A stretch of DNA of 64,000 nt. Origin: Aristolochia californica. Lineage: Eukaryota; Streptophyta; Magnoliopsida; Piperales; Aristolochiaceae. The translations under genes and the position numbers were made by a program. The notes below the pieces were generated by a model, which did not search any database, had not been told where the DNA came from, and worked only from the letters and a program-made list of their open reading frames with translations. Shown one piece after another: positions 22,271 through 33,700 of the stretch (the stretch's first letter is position 1; the number at the start of each line of letters is the position of its first letter). Where the stretch lies: positions 5,148,501-5,212,500 of the forward strand of contig JARWKL010000011.1 in the NCBI GenBank assembly GCA_029961685.1. Reading direction: 5' to 3'.

Positions 22271-24607
22271 CAAAATGGATTGATGCTTGATTATCACAAT
22301 AGAGTTCCATATTACCTTCTTTGTAGAATCCCAATTCAGCTAGAAGAGATTTAATCCACAGAAGTTCACTTACAGTATGTGTCATGACTCTGTATTCTGC
22401 TTTTGCACTGGACCTTGCAACCACATTTTGTTTTTTACTCCTCCATGTAACAAGCTTGCTTCCAACTAGAGTACAATATCCTAAGGTAGATTTTATATCA
22501 TCTTGTGATCCAGCCCAATCCGCATCGGCAAAGCTTTCAATATTGAGATGACCATGACACTTATATAAGAGCCCTTATCCTGGTAACTTTTTCAAGTACC
22601 TGAGAATCTTCTCCAATGCCTGCCAATGAGACATCTGAGGTTTATGCATATTGACTGCAAAAAAAATATCTACTTTAGTCACAATGAGATAAATAAGTTT
22701 GCCAACTAGCCTCTGGTATTTGCTAACATCAACTTCTTCTTTTGAGTCAATACAATTTTGTATTTGTCTCCATGGGGGTGTCAGTAGGGCGACATCCCAT
22801 CATTCCTATTTCTTCAAGCAAGTCAAAAACATATTTCCTCTGTGATAAGATACTACCATACTTGGACCGAAGAACCTCAATACCGAGAAAATACTTAAAG
22901 TCCAAGTCTTTCGTTTTGAATTCATTGCATATCTCGTTTTTTACTTGACTGACGCTATTAGAATCACTACCCGTCAGAATAATATCATCCACATATACAA
23001 CAAATAGTACAACTCCTTTCTCAGTATGACAAATACAAAATGGTCCACAAAGCATCTGTGAACCCAAATCAAATCATTGCTTGACTAAACTTGTCAAACC
23101 AATCCCGCGGAGATTGTTTCAGACCATATAATGATTTTGTAAGGCGGCACACTAACTCCCCCTAAACCACATATCCAGGTGGTTGCTGCATATAAATTTC
23201 CTCCTTAATATCGCCATTCAAGAAGGCATTTTTTACATCTAGCTAAAAGACGAGTCATCAAGAATTAACAGCCAAAGATAATAAGAGACACACCGAATTG
23301 AACTTGGCAACGGGGGATTCCTCATAATCAATCCCATAACATTGGGTATAGCCTTTAGTCACAAGTCGGGCATTAAGGCGGGCCACCGTGCCATCCAGAT
23401 TTTGTTTGATAGTGAAGACCCATTTATAGCCTACCGCCTTTTTACCATATGGTAAGGAAACAAGGTGTCATGTTTGATTCTAGTAAAGAGTTGTCATATC
23501 TTCGTCCATGGCTGCTTTCCATCCTGGATTCTAAAAGGCCTCCTGATAAGATGAGGAATAGCAACAAAAGAAATGGAGCCAAGAAACTAACAACAAGATG
23601 GTGATAACCGATGGGTAGATAAAAAATGAGCAATAGGGTGAGAGGTAGAAGGTTTTGTGCAGGCCCTAGGTTTTTTTTGAAGAGCAATAGGCCAAGTATC
23701 AAATAAAGGACCAAAAATAGGGGGCAGGGAAGGAGAACTTACCTTAGAGGAATCTGGAGACACCACATGTGTAGTGTCGACCAATGCTTCAGGGGACGGG
23801 GTAGGTACATTAATACAACCATGAGGTGCGAGGTCATCAATTATCATAATAGGTTTAGAAAACTCATTGGCTACAAAAAGACCAAGTGGGGCACCGGTGG
23901 ATGGATAAAAAGGTTGACAATAAAAAAATGTGACATCACTAGAAACAAACAATTTCCAAGGAGATGGATTGTAACAAGCATATCCTTTCTGAGTACGAGA
24001 GTACCCAAAAAGATACATTTAAGTGTCATGGGATCCAATTTAGTAGTCTGTGTGAAAATATTATGAACAAAACAGGTACAACCAAAAATTCTAAAACGAA
24101 GGGAGAACAATTTATCACCAAGAAGAAGACAAGAATATGGTGTTTGTTGACCAAACACTGAAGAAAGTAACCTGTTAATAAGATAACAGGCTGTGAGAAG
24201 AGCATGGGGCCAGTAGAAATGAGGCACATGCATATGATGGAGTAGAGCACAAGCAACCTCAAGAAGGTGTCTATTTTTTTATTTCAGCTACACCATTTTG
24301 TTGTAATGCCTTTGTCCTGGCAAAAAGTTTGGAAGTCTGAAGACAAATATTCTTTGGCATTATCGAAGCGAATATTCTTTAAGGTAGTGTTGAACTGAGT
24401 AGACACCATGGCACAAAAATACTTAAAAAGAGGTAAGACTTATGATCTCTCTTTTAATAGGAACAACCATGTAACTCGAAAGAAGTCATCCACAAATGTA
24501 ACGAAATACTTAGACAGGGAAACATTGGAGATGTTCATTGGGCCCCATATATCAGTATGAACTAAAGTGTTAGAAAATGGGTTCAAGCCCACATGACTAT
24601 AGAGAAG

Positions 24608-24956
24608 GTCTATGTTATGGTCCTGGGGTTAAGTACCTATGCCTTCTGCTCCTAACAAGCCGGTCTTTTGGGTAGTATTGGCTAGGTGCTTAACATTTGG
24701 TATCAGAGCGGGTTCCCACGTCGCGAGTTCGAATCCCCGAGGGGAGTCCTGATGCAGGTGTTGCGAGCCTCGGACGTGGTTGCCGTAAGGGATTATGGGA
24801 TCTTGACCCAGCACCCATCGTTGAGTGTTAAGCCGTCGTGGACGTTGGCTCACGAAGGTGGGGTGTACTGTTATGGTCCTGGGGTTAAGTACCTATGCCT
24901 TTCGCTCCTAATAGGCCGATCTTTTGGGTAGTATTAGCTAGGTGCTTAACAGTCTA
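24608..24956 (+). mobile_element. Complete TRIM retrotransposon, copy A
   Basis: Terminal direct repeats of 83 bp (24613-24695 and 24869-24951) begin TGTTATGGTCCTGGGG and end GGTGCTTAACA. A PBS TGGTATCAGAGC (24698-24709) follows the left LTR by 2 bp, and a purine-rich GAAGGTGGGGTG precedes the right LTR. The 5-bp TSD GTCTA flanks both sides (24608-24612, 24952-24956). Total length is 339 bp with a non-coding GC-rich interior. It is inserted in the copia integrase remnant. All features fit a terminal-repeat retrotransposon in miniature, mobilised in trans. Confidence 0.93.
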
Positions 24957-25039
24957 CACATCCAAGATAGGTGGCATAATGATAAATAAGAAGTCATCTC
25001 ATAAAGATGCCATAAGGATGTAAATAGTCAAGAAAAACA

Positions 25040-25327
25040 TGTCTACTTATGTCTTTTCTTATGTAAAGCTTGTTACCCTAAGGGCATTATAGACATTATA
25101 ACATCCTCTCAAAAAATATAAATTGAGGCCCTTGGCTTGGGGTAGAGCATCAAGCTCTCTCCTCTTCTCTCACTTCGTCAAAGCATTCTCTCTCGTCTCT
25201 CTCCCTTTTCTCTCTGCTCTAGTCGAGCTCTTGCTCTTTCTCTCCTCTCTTCTTCTCTTCTTTTTTTCTTCTCTTTTCCTTCTTCCCTCTCTTACTACTT
25301 TGATCCAGGTTTATATCGGATTCTATA
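25040..25327 (+). repeat. Copia LTR 3' part, plus orientation
   Basis: Contains ACTTATGTCTTTTCTTATG and CCCTAAGGGCATTATAGAC followed by a pyrimidine-rich CTCTCT stretch and GATCCAGGTTTATATCGG, ending at a PBS (TGGTATCAGAGC, 25328-25339). Same family as the minus LTR at 3836-4155. The left end is not resolved. Confidence 0.6.
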
Positions 25328-25339
25328 TGGTATCAGAGC
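25328..25339 (+). other. Primer binding site (tRNA-iMet)
   Basis: TGGTATCAGAGC immediately downstream of the 25.0-25.3 kb LTR; marks the start of the copia leader that runs toward the gag remnant at 26.7 kb. Confidence 0.8.
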
Positions 25340-25343
25340 AAAG

Positions 25344-25485
25344 GATTTAGGATCTCCACATTGAAGTGATGCTTAAGCTTTTTTTATGATCAAAGTCTCA
25401 TGCAAGTCACTCATGATTTAGGATCTCCACATTGAAGTGATGCTTAAGCTTTTTTTATGATCAAAGTCTCATGCAAGTCACTCAT
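25344..25485 (+). repeat. Perfect 71-bp tandem duplication in copia leader
   Basis: GATTTAGGATCTCCACATTG...GTCACTCAT occurs at 25344-25414 and again at 25415-25485 without a visible mismatch, just downstream of the PBS. The lack of divergence suggests a recent event. Confidence 0.9.
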
Positions 25486-26390
25486 GAAGCAAGGAATCAG
25501 GCTAAGGGAAAGATAAGTTTTTCTTAATATTCATCCTTTACACTCTTTTACAACAAGATTGACGAGCCCTTGATCTATGTTTTTTGAGTCAAGAGGTATG
25601 ATTTTTATATAGAGATTATGAAGTTATTCCTTGGTATTTGAAGAAGAAGTTATAATCTTGTTTACTCGATGTACAAGTTTTTTTATAAAGTTCGGTTACT
25701 TGCATGAAAGTTATCATTTTATGTGAGGGAAATTTTTTTAGAAGACTAAGTTGGTATTTGCATGAGACTAAGCTCGATCTCCTATGGTTAAAGGACTGAT
25801 TTTTTTGTCTAAAAAGATCTACTTTAAATCCAGTTTATGCCACTCTTATCAATCTTCTCAAATCAAGCATGAAAGTTGGTTTTTCTGGTTTTCCAGGCAT
25901 GAACAACAGTAATTGATGATTTCTTTTTGTTTTGAGAATTGCTCTCCTTTCTCTCCCTCCCTCGTTGGGAATAATAAAAGATTTACTTGTCTAAAGATTT
26001 TAAGAAAAAAAGGCAACAAAAATTGTTTTTTTGACAACTAAGTTTGGCACCATTCTAGGAAGGAAACTTTCTTTTTAGAACTTCTTTGGCCATCCACGAA
26101 TTTTGTGACACTTTGTTGCTGATTTGGAAATATTACAAGAATCTAATTTGATATCCTTGAGTATTAAATCAAAGAAAGATTATGTTTTGGTAAGTGGTGC
26201 CATAATACAAGGGAAAGTTAAGTGGCTGATTTTATGAAAGATCTTCTAAAGATCATCATTTGGTGGATAATTTGACTATCACTTTTTAATTAAGAAATGC
26301 ATGATTTTTTGGCCAGCCAAGAGTTTCCTTCATTAAGTGCATGATTAATTGACTAAAGTCAATAATTGACTTCAACTTGAAATTGAAAGA

Positions 26391-26703
26391 TTGGGCTCAG
26401 ATTCTTCCTTGAGCCAAATTGGTTCAAATTGACACTTACTTGGGATCTTTGGTTTGGCTAGGCTTGGAAATTACTTTCTTCTTTCATCCTTTACAAGTTT
26501 TACTTACCTCCCATGGCTGAAGAACATATTGAAAGTATGAACGATGTTCTTATTGGGCTCAAATTCTTCCTTGAGCCGAGTTGGTTCAAGGCTCTTTGAT
26601 TTGGTTTGGTCAGGCTTGGAAATTACTTTCTTCTTTCATCTTTTACAAGTTTTACTTGCCTCCTATGGCTGAAGAACATATTGGAAGTAAGAACGATATT
26701 CTT
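26391..26703 (+). repeat. Tandem duplication of about 155 bp across leader and gag start
   Basis: (A/G)ATTGGGCTC(A)GATTCTTCCTTGAGCC...CTTGGAAATTACTTTCTTC...CCATGGCTGAAGAACATATT...GATGTTCTT at 26391-26551 is repeated at 26552-26703. Each copy carries the putative gag initiation codon (ATGGCTGAAGAACATATT) at about 26515 and 26666. The copies differ by scattered changes. Confidence 0.8.
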
Positions 26704-27058
26704 AGGATTACTACCATACCCTTAAAGAGGGTTATCTAATTACCTGAGCTGGTCAAAATTGATTAGGAGATTCCTTATGATCCGAGACCTATTAGGTAAC
26801 CTGACCAAGCTAGGACCACATATTGATGAAGAAGACATGAATTACAATAAGTGGTTGAAAGATGATACTTTGGTGATTAGTTGGATTATAAACAGTATGG
26901 AGGAACAAGTAGCTAATAATGTAATCCACATAGAGACAACTAAACAAATCTGGGATACGTGTCTCATGCTATACTCAAGCACTGATAGTCTCCAAAAGTT
27001 ATATGATGTTTTACAAAACATGTTCAATACCAAACAAGGAGACAACTTAAATAATTGA
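26666..27058 (+). pseudogene. Copia gag fragment (UBN2 N-terminal part)
   Basis: MAEEHIGSKNDILR... then, after frameshifts and stops, an open stretch 26759-27058 with RDLLGNLTKLGPHIDEED, NYNKWLKDDTLVISWIINSM and TTKQIWDTC...LYDVLQNMFNTKQGD. This is the conserved capsid start of Ty1/copia GAG. It is truncated at 27058 and the rest of the element is missing. A homologous gag fragment lies in opposite orientation at 27290-27690. Confidence 0.75.
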
Positions 27059-27289
27059 ACATCAATAGAATACTATCGTGATTAATACACCTTTTAACTG
27101 AGATTCTTTCATGAGACTTCCATCTATGAGACTCTTGTAAGACTTCACCATATAAAATGTTGTTTTGTGAGACTTCTTGTTGTAAGAGTCATGTAACTCT
27201 TTCATACCTACTCTTCAACATCCAAAATTGTTCTTCAATGTTGTATAAGTCCACTAAACTAGGCAAAGTATTCATGCATCCTCCCGTCC

Positions 27290-27690
27290 CCCTCCACCCC
27301 AACACCCATGTTCGGCTTGAATGACATCACACAATTTATGTAATCTATCAAAACTCGAATATAGTTTAGCACAAGTCTCCCAAATAATTGTTGGTCTCAA
27401 GATGAAGTGCATTGTAAGCTACATGTTCTTTCATGCTATTAATGAACCACGTAATGACAAGAGTATCCTCTTCAAGCTACTTTTATAAAAAGACATCTTC
27501 TTCATCAACAACAAGAGATAGTTTATTGAAATGATCAGCTAACTCTCTAGTAATTAAAAATATTTTAACTGATTGTAACCAACTCGAATAATTTGATAAT
27601 TCATCACTGAAGTGGGTTTGTAGTCATTTTCATGAGTTCAATTTGTCCAAGCATATGTGCGAGTCCTTTAGCCATTGAAAAAATAGATAA
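27290..27690 (-). pseudogene. Copia gag fragment, minus orientation
   Basis: Minus-strand translation gives NYSSWLQSVKIFL-like, then VVDEEDVF, LEEDTLVITWFINSMKEHVAYNALHLETNN, colinear with the plus-strand fragment at 26759-27058. It carries stops and frameshifts. The DNA to its right (27690-28420) is plausibly its leader and LTR in minus orientation, but no PBS was confirmed. Confidence 0.65.
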
Positions 27691-28957
27691 TGCAAGATTC
27701 AGTTACTAGAAAACAAGAGGTATGTTGTTTCCGACTAGAAAACAATAACTCAGCTACTCACAAGGAAGAGAGTTTTTGAAAACTACTATTGTTTCAAGAA
27801 AACAAAGTCTTTGAAGAAGAAGACCTAACTAGCAGCCAAGATCAACAAGTCCCAAAAGAAACTTGGGTTTCAAAAAGAAGACTCAATCTATTGTGCATGG
27901 GATCAAAAGACTACTCAAGTATCTAGGCCTACGATGCATGTGGTATGCAAACATCAATAATTTCCAAAAGAAAGGAATGATCTTTCTCTTGTTATGTAGA
28001 TGCTATTACATAAACAAATGATTTTAAACTAGGAACCAAAAACTTACATGCAAGGAAGGGACTATTCAATAAGCCTGGACAATTAATTTCATGTGTATGA
28101 TGGACTTACATGGATATATACAAATAATCTACCTTCCTCAATTTTGAGAAGAAAAAGAGGAAATAGAAGTTACTTAAGGAGAGGGAAAAAGTCTAGCTGA
28201 GAGAGGTGAAGAGGAAGGAGAGAAAAAGTTCTAGGATTCATGCCCTATTCTCCCTTTTATGTGTTATTTATGGACCTCCTTGAATGGTTACTATAAAATT
28301 ATGAAGTTACCCTCTTACATAAGCTAAAAAGAGAGTAAATATAAAGCCGAAAAATAAGAAAGAATTAGAACTCTAGTCTTCCATTGTCAAAACTTTTCCA
28401 ACATTTCCTATAATGAGTTCTCTTACTTATAAAATACTTGCTTCCTTATTTGTATGGGATATCCGATCAATCAAATATCGAGCAAACAATTGCTAGAAAT
28501 TTTTTTTGAGGCTCTTTGAACTTCGATACATTCTTAATACATGTAATTTAAGTGTCTGTTATTATTAAACTTATCTTGATGAGAATCTTGAGACCAACGC
28601 TTCCTCACCCTATTCTTTAGTTTAAGTTTTAAAACCAAAACATAGTTAGCTTTCATACAAATGATCATAAATTAGACAACTCTCTCTTGGAGGTAGGAAA
28701 GACTGAGAAAGGGAAAGAGAAAAAGAGAGTTCTTCCTTCACTATGTGTAATCAAGGCAAAGAGGTAGTGTTATTTTAATATATTATCCTGTGCATTCTTG
28801 AAATTAATAAAAAATTATTAATGGTCTTACTATTAATTTTTAAAAATTTTAAAATATTAATAATTTTTTTTCTATTTTCTATGTACATCCATAAAAGAGA
28901 AACTATAATTTTATTGCATTTTCTCTCCCACATTTCATATGCATCTAGAAACATCAG
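27691..28957. other. Unassigned repeat-like DNA
   Basis: No gene. The part 28140-28420 is purine-rich on the plus strand (GAGAAGAAAAAGAGG..., AGGGAAAAAG) and resembles an LTR read on the minus strand. The block 28620-28760 is a diverged relative of the 102-bp repeat at 29.4 kb (TTAAGTTTTAAAACCAAAAC ... TTCTTCCTTCACTATGTG). Nothing else is recognised. Confidence 0.35.
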
Positions 28958-29288
28958 TTATTTGTTATGGTCCTGGGGTTAAATACTTATGCCTTCTCCT
29001 TTTAACAAGCCGGTCTTTTGGGTAGTATTGACTAGGTGCTTAACATTTGGTATCAGAGCGGGCTCCCACGTCACGAGTTCAAATCCCCGAAGGGTGTTCC
29101 CCGACACGGGTGATCGCGAACCCCAAACACGACGGCCGTAAGGCTCCCGTTGTTAAGTGTTAAGCCGTCGTGGACGTCGGCTCACAAATGTGGAGTGTAC
29201 TGTTATGGTCCTAGGGTTAAGTACCTATGTCTTCTACTCCTAACAAACCGGTCTTTTAGATAGTATTGGCTAGGTACTTAACATTATT
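28958..29288 (+). mobile_element. Complete TRIM retrotransposon, copy B
   Basis: 83-bp LTRs at 28963-29045 and 29201-29283 (TGTTATGGTCCT...TTAACA), PBS TGGTATCAGAGC at 29048-29059, and TSD TTATT (28958-28962 and 29284-29288). Total 321 bp. It is the same family as 24613-24951, sharing the GCGGG(T/C)TCCCACGTC and TTAAGCCGTCGTGGACGT blocks. No coding capacity. Confidence 0.93.
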
Positions 29289-29394
29289 TTTTTATCACTT
29301 TCTCTTTCTTTCTCCTCCTTTTTTGTTCTCTCCCCTCTCTGTGCTACCAAAAACGCCTAAACCCTTACTTCCCTCTCTTCCCTTTATTCCAAGG

Positions 29395-29596
29395 TTTAAA
29401 CCCAAAACAACTCTAACTTTAATATAAATGAAAAAAGTAAATCTCCAATGAAATAGAGACAGATTCTTCCATCACTATATGCCCTTTTTTCTAAGTTTTA
29501 AACCCAAAACAACTCTAACTTTAATATAAATGAAAAAAGAAAATCTCCAAAGAAATAGAGACAGATTCTTCCATCTCTATATGCTATCAAGGCAAA
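29395..29596 (+). repeat. 102-bp tandem duplication
   Basis: TTTAAACCCAAAACAACTC...TATAAATGAAAAAAG...AGACAGATTCTTCCATC begins at 29395 and again at 29497, with a few substitutions. A more diverged relative lies at about 28620-28760. Confidence 0.8.
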
Positions 29597-30703
29597 GAGA
29601 AGACACTAAGCCAGTTTACTTCAATTTTTATACAGTTCAACTAGTTCAACCTTAAAAAAAAAAGGCAATTGGACTGGTAATGAAATCAGTAAACACTTTA
29701 TTTGTTACTTATAAAAGATTTTTAAAAATTCAGTGGAAGCAGCTCTTTTGATCTGCAGAGAAGAAGGTGCAATATCTCATATCTTTTTCTGTAATGAGGA
29801 AACCCATACTAGACATCAGTGTTTGTAGACTTAGACGAGGGACTACCATAATTAAACTCAGTTCAACTGTACCAAATCCCAGGGTCTGAGAACACGATTG
29901 ATGCAGAAACTACTCAAAACCATTTTATATAGAGTTCTCACCCAAACATTTTTATTATCTACACCTGGGAAACTAAAGTCCATTGAAGCTGCTTCAACTT
30001 ACGAATCTAATCTGAATCAAGTATTGCTGAGAGGCCACACAGCCAGAGTCCAAAAATGTTAAGAGAGAAAAAACTGCAATAGCACTCTTTACGGCAGGTA
30101 AAATACTCATTTAAAAGCCTGTCATCTTGTTGCTTGATGGCTGTAGTTGACACGAATATACACCTATCTTTGACAAAAAGATTAAAAAGATGTGTGAAAT
30201 TAGGTATTGGGCAGCCTCCGACAGGAGCAGACAGGAGAAACATATTAATCTAGAAAAAAACCCGGCAATAAAAGAACAGTACGTGGTTTCTCACCACATT
30301 CAACAAAGGATTATTCAGCAACTCCATCGAAATTATCAGTTCTGTTTAGGAAATCTCAAACGATTTCCAGCAATGGAGCTGAGCGAATAAATAACCTTGT
30401 GACATTACTGCTACCTCTGATATTCAAGTTTCTTGGTGTGCACTCTCCACAACTGGAAAATCCTGATCTCCCTTGGCTATCTCATACTCGCCTAAATGAC
30501 CTCAGCAGTTAGTTTTGTCAGTGCTACCACAAATAGAAAACAATTGGCTTATATACATATCTTCTGGGGTTATGACCTTCGAAAAGCGAGAGAAATAGGG
30601 AACCTGTATATAAGAATAGAGGGAGTTACGTATACATAGGTAAGATCGACAGTGAAGATGTAGGTTTGTCCCGCTTACCACATTCGGGAGCAGACTGAAT
30701 ATA

Positions 30704-33700
30704 TTATCCCACTGATGTGTTATTATCACGAAGCCACTGAGATCTTGCATTGGTGTCATGGTTGCTCTTTTTTGCAGTAATATTAGTTGTTGCATATGGC
30801 TTAATGAAATTACGATTTGTCTCAAACATGAATCTCATGCCTCTGATCTGCAACCAAAGATGAAAGGTCAATAGCTAGTATTAATTTTTGTCTCAGATGA
30901 TAAATGCAAAATGCCTCATGGCAGTGTCCAAGACCATAAGGGTCTGTTTAGAACCCATAGAAAAGAAAATAAAAGAAAAAAAATGACAATTTGACCATTA
31001 TTATTCCCAAAAATAGTTAGTGAAAATAAATTAATGATCAAATTATCCTTCTCACTAACTATTTTTGGGAATAATAATGGTCAAATTCTCGTTTTCTTTT
31101 CTTTTCTTTTCTTTTTCATAGGGTTCCAAACAGACCCTAAAGAGCATCCCATAATTTGTTCTAAGGTTGTAGCAGTAAAAAAAATGTTGATTAATGTAAG
31201 GTCCTGCTGTATCACATTTGACCATTTCAATCCGTCTCCAACTAGCCAGCAAACACTGATCTCCTATCCAGAGCAAACAGTTAAACCGGACCCTATATGG
31301 CTAGATGTGAACCTGAGCAGTAATAATAACAACTCCAACTGTCCTAAATATGGAAAAAGGTGACTCTTTAAGGGTCTGTTTGGAACCCATAGAAAAGAAA
31401 AGAACATGAGAATTTGACCATTATTATTCCCAAAAATAGTTAGTAAAAAAAAGAATTTGATCGTTATCTCATTCTCACTAACTATTTTTGGGAATAATAA
31501 TAGTCAAATTCTCATTTTCTTTTCTTTGCTTTTCTAGGGATTCCAAACAAACCCTAAGGAAATATGAATACATTTTATGCAGGTAAGATAGATAAATCCC
31601 CTTATACAGGTAAGAACCAACTTTGACCTTTTTTCCTCCAATACCTCCCGGTTCATTCATCCAGATAATAATTAAGAAAAGAAGAAACCTGTGAGACATG
31701 TTCATTTCCTTCACCTTTATTACTACAATGAAGAAGCCTACTAGAAACCAATAAAATAATTAACAGATGTCAGACTGAAGAAAATCCAAAAGACACTCGC
31801 TAACATTGTGTTCAAAGAATATCAAAATTGGGTGCGATCATACCAGCACTAATGCACCGGATCCCATCAGAACTCCGAAGTTAACATTTCAAAAAAAAAA
31901 ATGAATATCAAAATTGCTTGATCAATTAAAACAATCACCAGCTTCATCATACATCATTTTCAGCAGGAGAAAAACATATACAATCTCATAGTAAATTAGA
32001 TCTGCATTAGTCTGAATTCGAACAGAGAAAAGAAATGCTAATAAATTTTTTTTTTTTTAAAATATAAACATTAAATATTTCATATACCGTTTTCATTCTT
32101 TTATTCAGCAATAGAATTTGAAACCAAATTTTTTTAATGCAAATGCAAGATTTTAAACTTCTAAAGATCATAAAATAGAAAACAAAACATGCATACCTCA
32201 ATTAAACAACTTGAGCTGAGATTGGAGCATTGCCCGTTTGCTACTTCCTTGCTATTCACTAAAATATAAGACTTGCCAAGGTTCGTCAAGTAGAATGCAC
32301 CGTCTTCCTCCATCTTTATAGTTGCCTATTAAATATAATATATTTTATTTCTGAAGTTAGTAATGCATACAGGTTATTTCAGAAAAGAAAAAAAATGCAT
32401 TCAGGACACCAACTACAGACAATCTCAGAATCAGTGTAAAAGAATAGATGTCATATGCACAGTAGTTTCTATTACAGACAAGTTACAACTCGTATCGTTC
32501 AGAACACAAGACATTGATAATTCAAACAAATCAACATAATAGTTGGAGAATTCTAACAATAAAAACTAATAATAATGATTGGAGAAAAGCACTAGGGTCC
32601 TTGTCTAGTTTTTAAGGTAGGTTCCTTTATCAGCAACCCCACGTCCCCACGTGTTTATAAGGATAATTACAGAAAGGAAAGAAGAAGAAAAATTAAGTAT
32701 TTGTGTCCCATTCCAAGTACATGCATTACAAGATAAGTCTAATCGTAATTATGCCAAATGTTTTAATGAGCCCGATGAAGTGTTTCTCAAGGTCTCTCAA
32801 AATGTTATTAGTTATCTTTCCCTCCCCGCAAACACTAATAGGCTAATGTTTTACTAGAGAAAGTAGACATTCACTAGACAGTGAAAAAAGGTAAAAGGTA
32901 CAGATCACCATGTTAAGCTAAGCTGACATCAGCTTATAAAATGCATGCATATTACAACCAGATTCTTGAACAAAAAGTTGAAAAAACTTACATTGCATTA
33001 AAAGTATAATAGAAAATTTGTTTCTAGAAAGCATGATCTAAATGATGAAGGCAGATTACAGCCAAAACACAACATATAATTTTTAAAAAAAAAAACAACA
33101 ACAATAATACGGGTTGATTACATCCAACCCTGAAATAACATCAATAATACATGCAAGCTTCTGACTTTGAAATTTCATTATGCTTGCTCCTCTTTTTTTA
33201 TAATGACAAGGACAGGAATAACCTTTTGTTTTGAACACTGAACCCCACACTCAGGACTCAGGACTAAGTTGAACTCAAAACTTCACACTAAAAAAACCCC
33301 AACACCATGCCCCCCGTCCCCTTACCCCATCGTGGACACTAAACCAAACGCTAAAACTGCAAAGTACTCCTTATAACCCTTACCGTGTTTACAGCAAAAC
33401 TAGTGAGGAGTCCACCTCTTCTCCACTTTTTGCTCTGTCAAGAAAGGGAAAGGAGAAGAATGAGGAGTACCACCCCTACCACCATCCTTCTTCTCTTGTA
33501 TAGGCAAAAAGTGGTGAAAGGGTTATTAGATTCTAGGGTTTCATGCTTGAAAGGGTTTATGTTTGAAGAGAAGAAGAAGAAAAGAAGAAGAAAAGAAAAG
33601 GAAGAGAGAACACAAGTAGAAAGGAAGAGAGAATTAGGGCACAAAGAGAGAAGCTCGAATTGTATGTTAGAGCCCTCTCTATTCCTCTTAATTATAATGA

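Larger units (their letters stand above)
21831..25030 (-). pseudogene. Degenerate copia pol (integrase, RT, RNase H), minus strand
   Basis: Minus-strand translation, with many stops and frameshifts, runs from right to left. Integrase core: a TLVHTDIWGPMNISN-like segment near 24530-24580, FVTFVDDF, HFYWPHALLTACYLINRL (24150-24230) and [26 protein letters not shown] near 23220, VVYVDDIILTGSD (22970-23000), KYFLGIEVLRSKYGS and TPMETN. RNase H: SSAKAEYRVMTHTVSELLWIK, LYCDNQASIHFASN and KHIEVDYHFVREK. A complete TRIM is inserted in the integrase part. The C-terminal RNase H end is duplicated (see 21831-22270). The gag and 5' LTR are not found; the right end abuts a plus-oriented LTR. Confidence 0.85.
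30848..32196 (-). other. Last intron of the FHA gene, with two MITEs and a 5S pseudogene
   Basis: 1349 bp between a donor at 32196 (GTATGC on the minus strand) and an acceptor at 30848 (TTTGGTTGCAG). It holds three separate insertions, listed individually. Confidence 0.85.

Noticed and set aside
31831..31902. Functional 5S rRNA gene
   Set aside because: Only the first half of 5S is present; the remainder is replaced by poly-A and the whole lies between target duplications.
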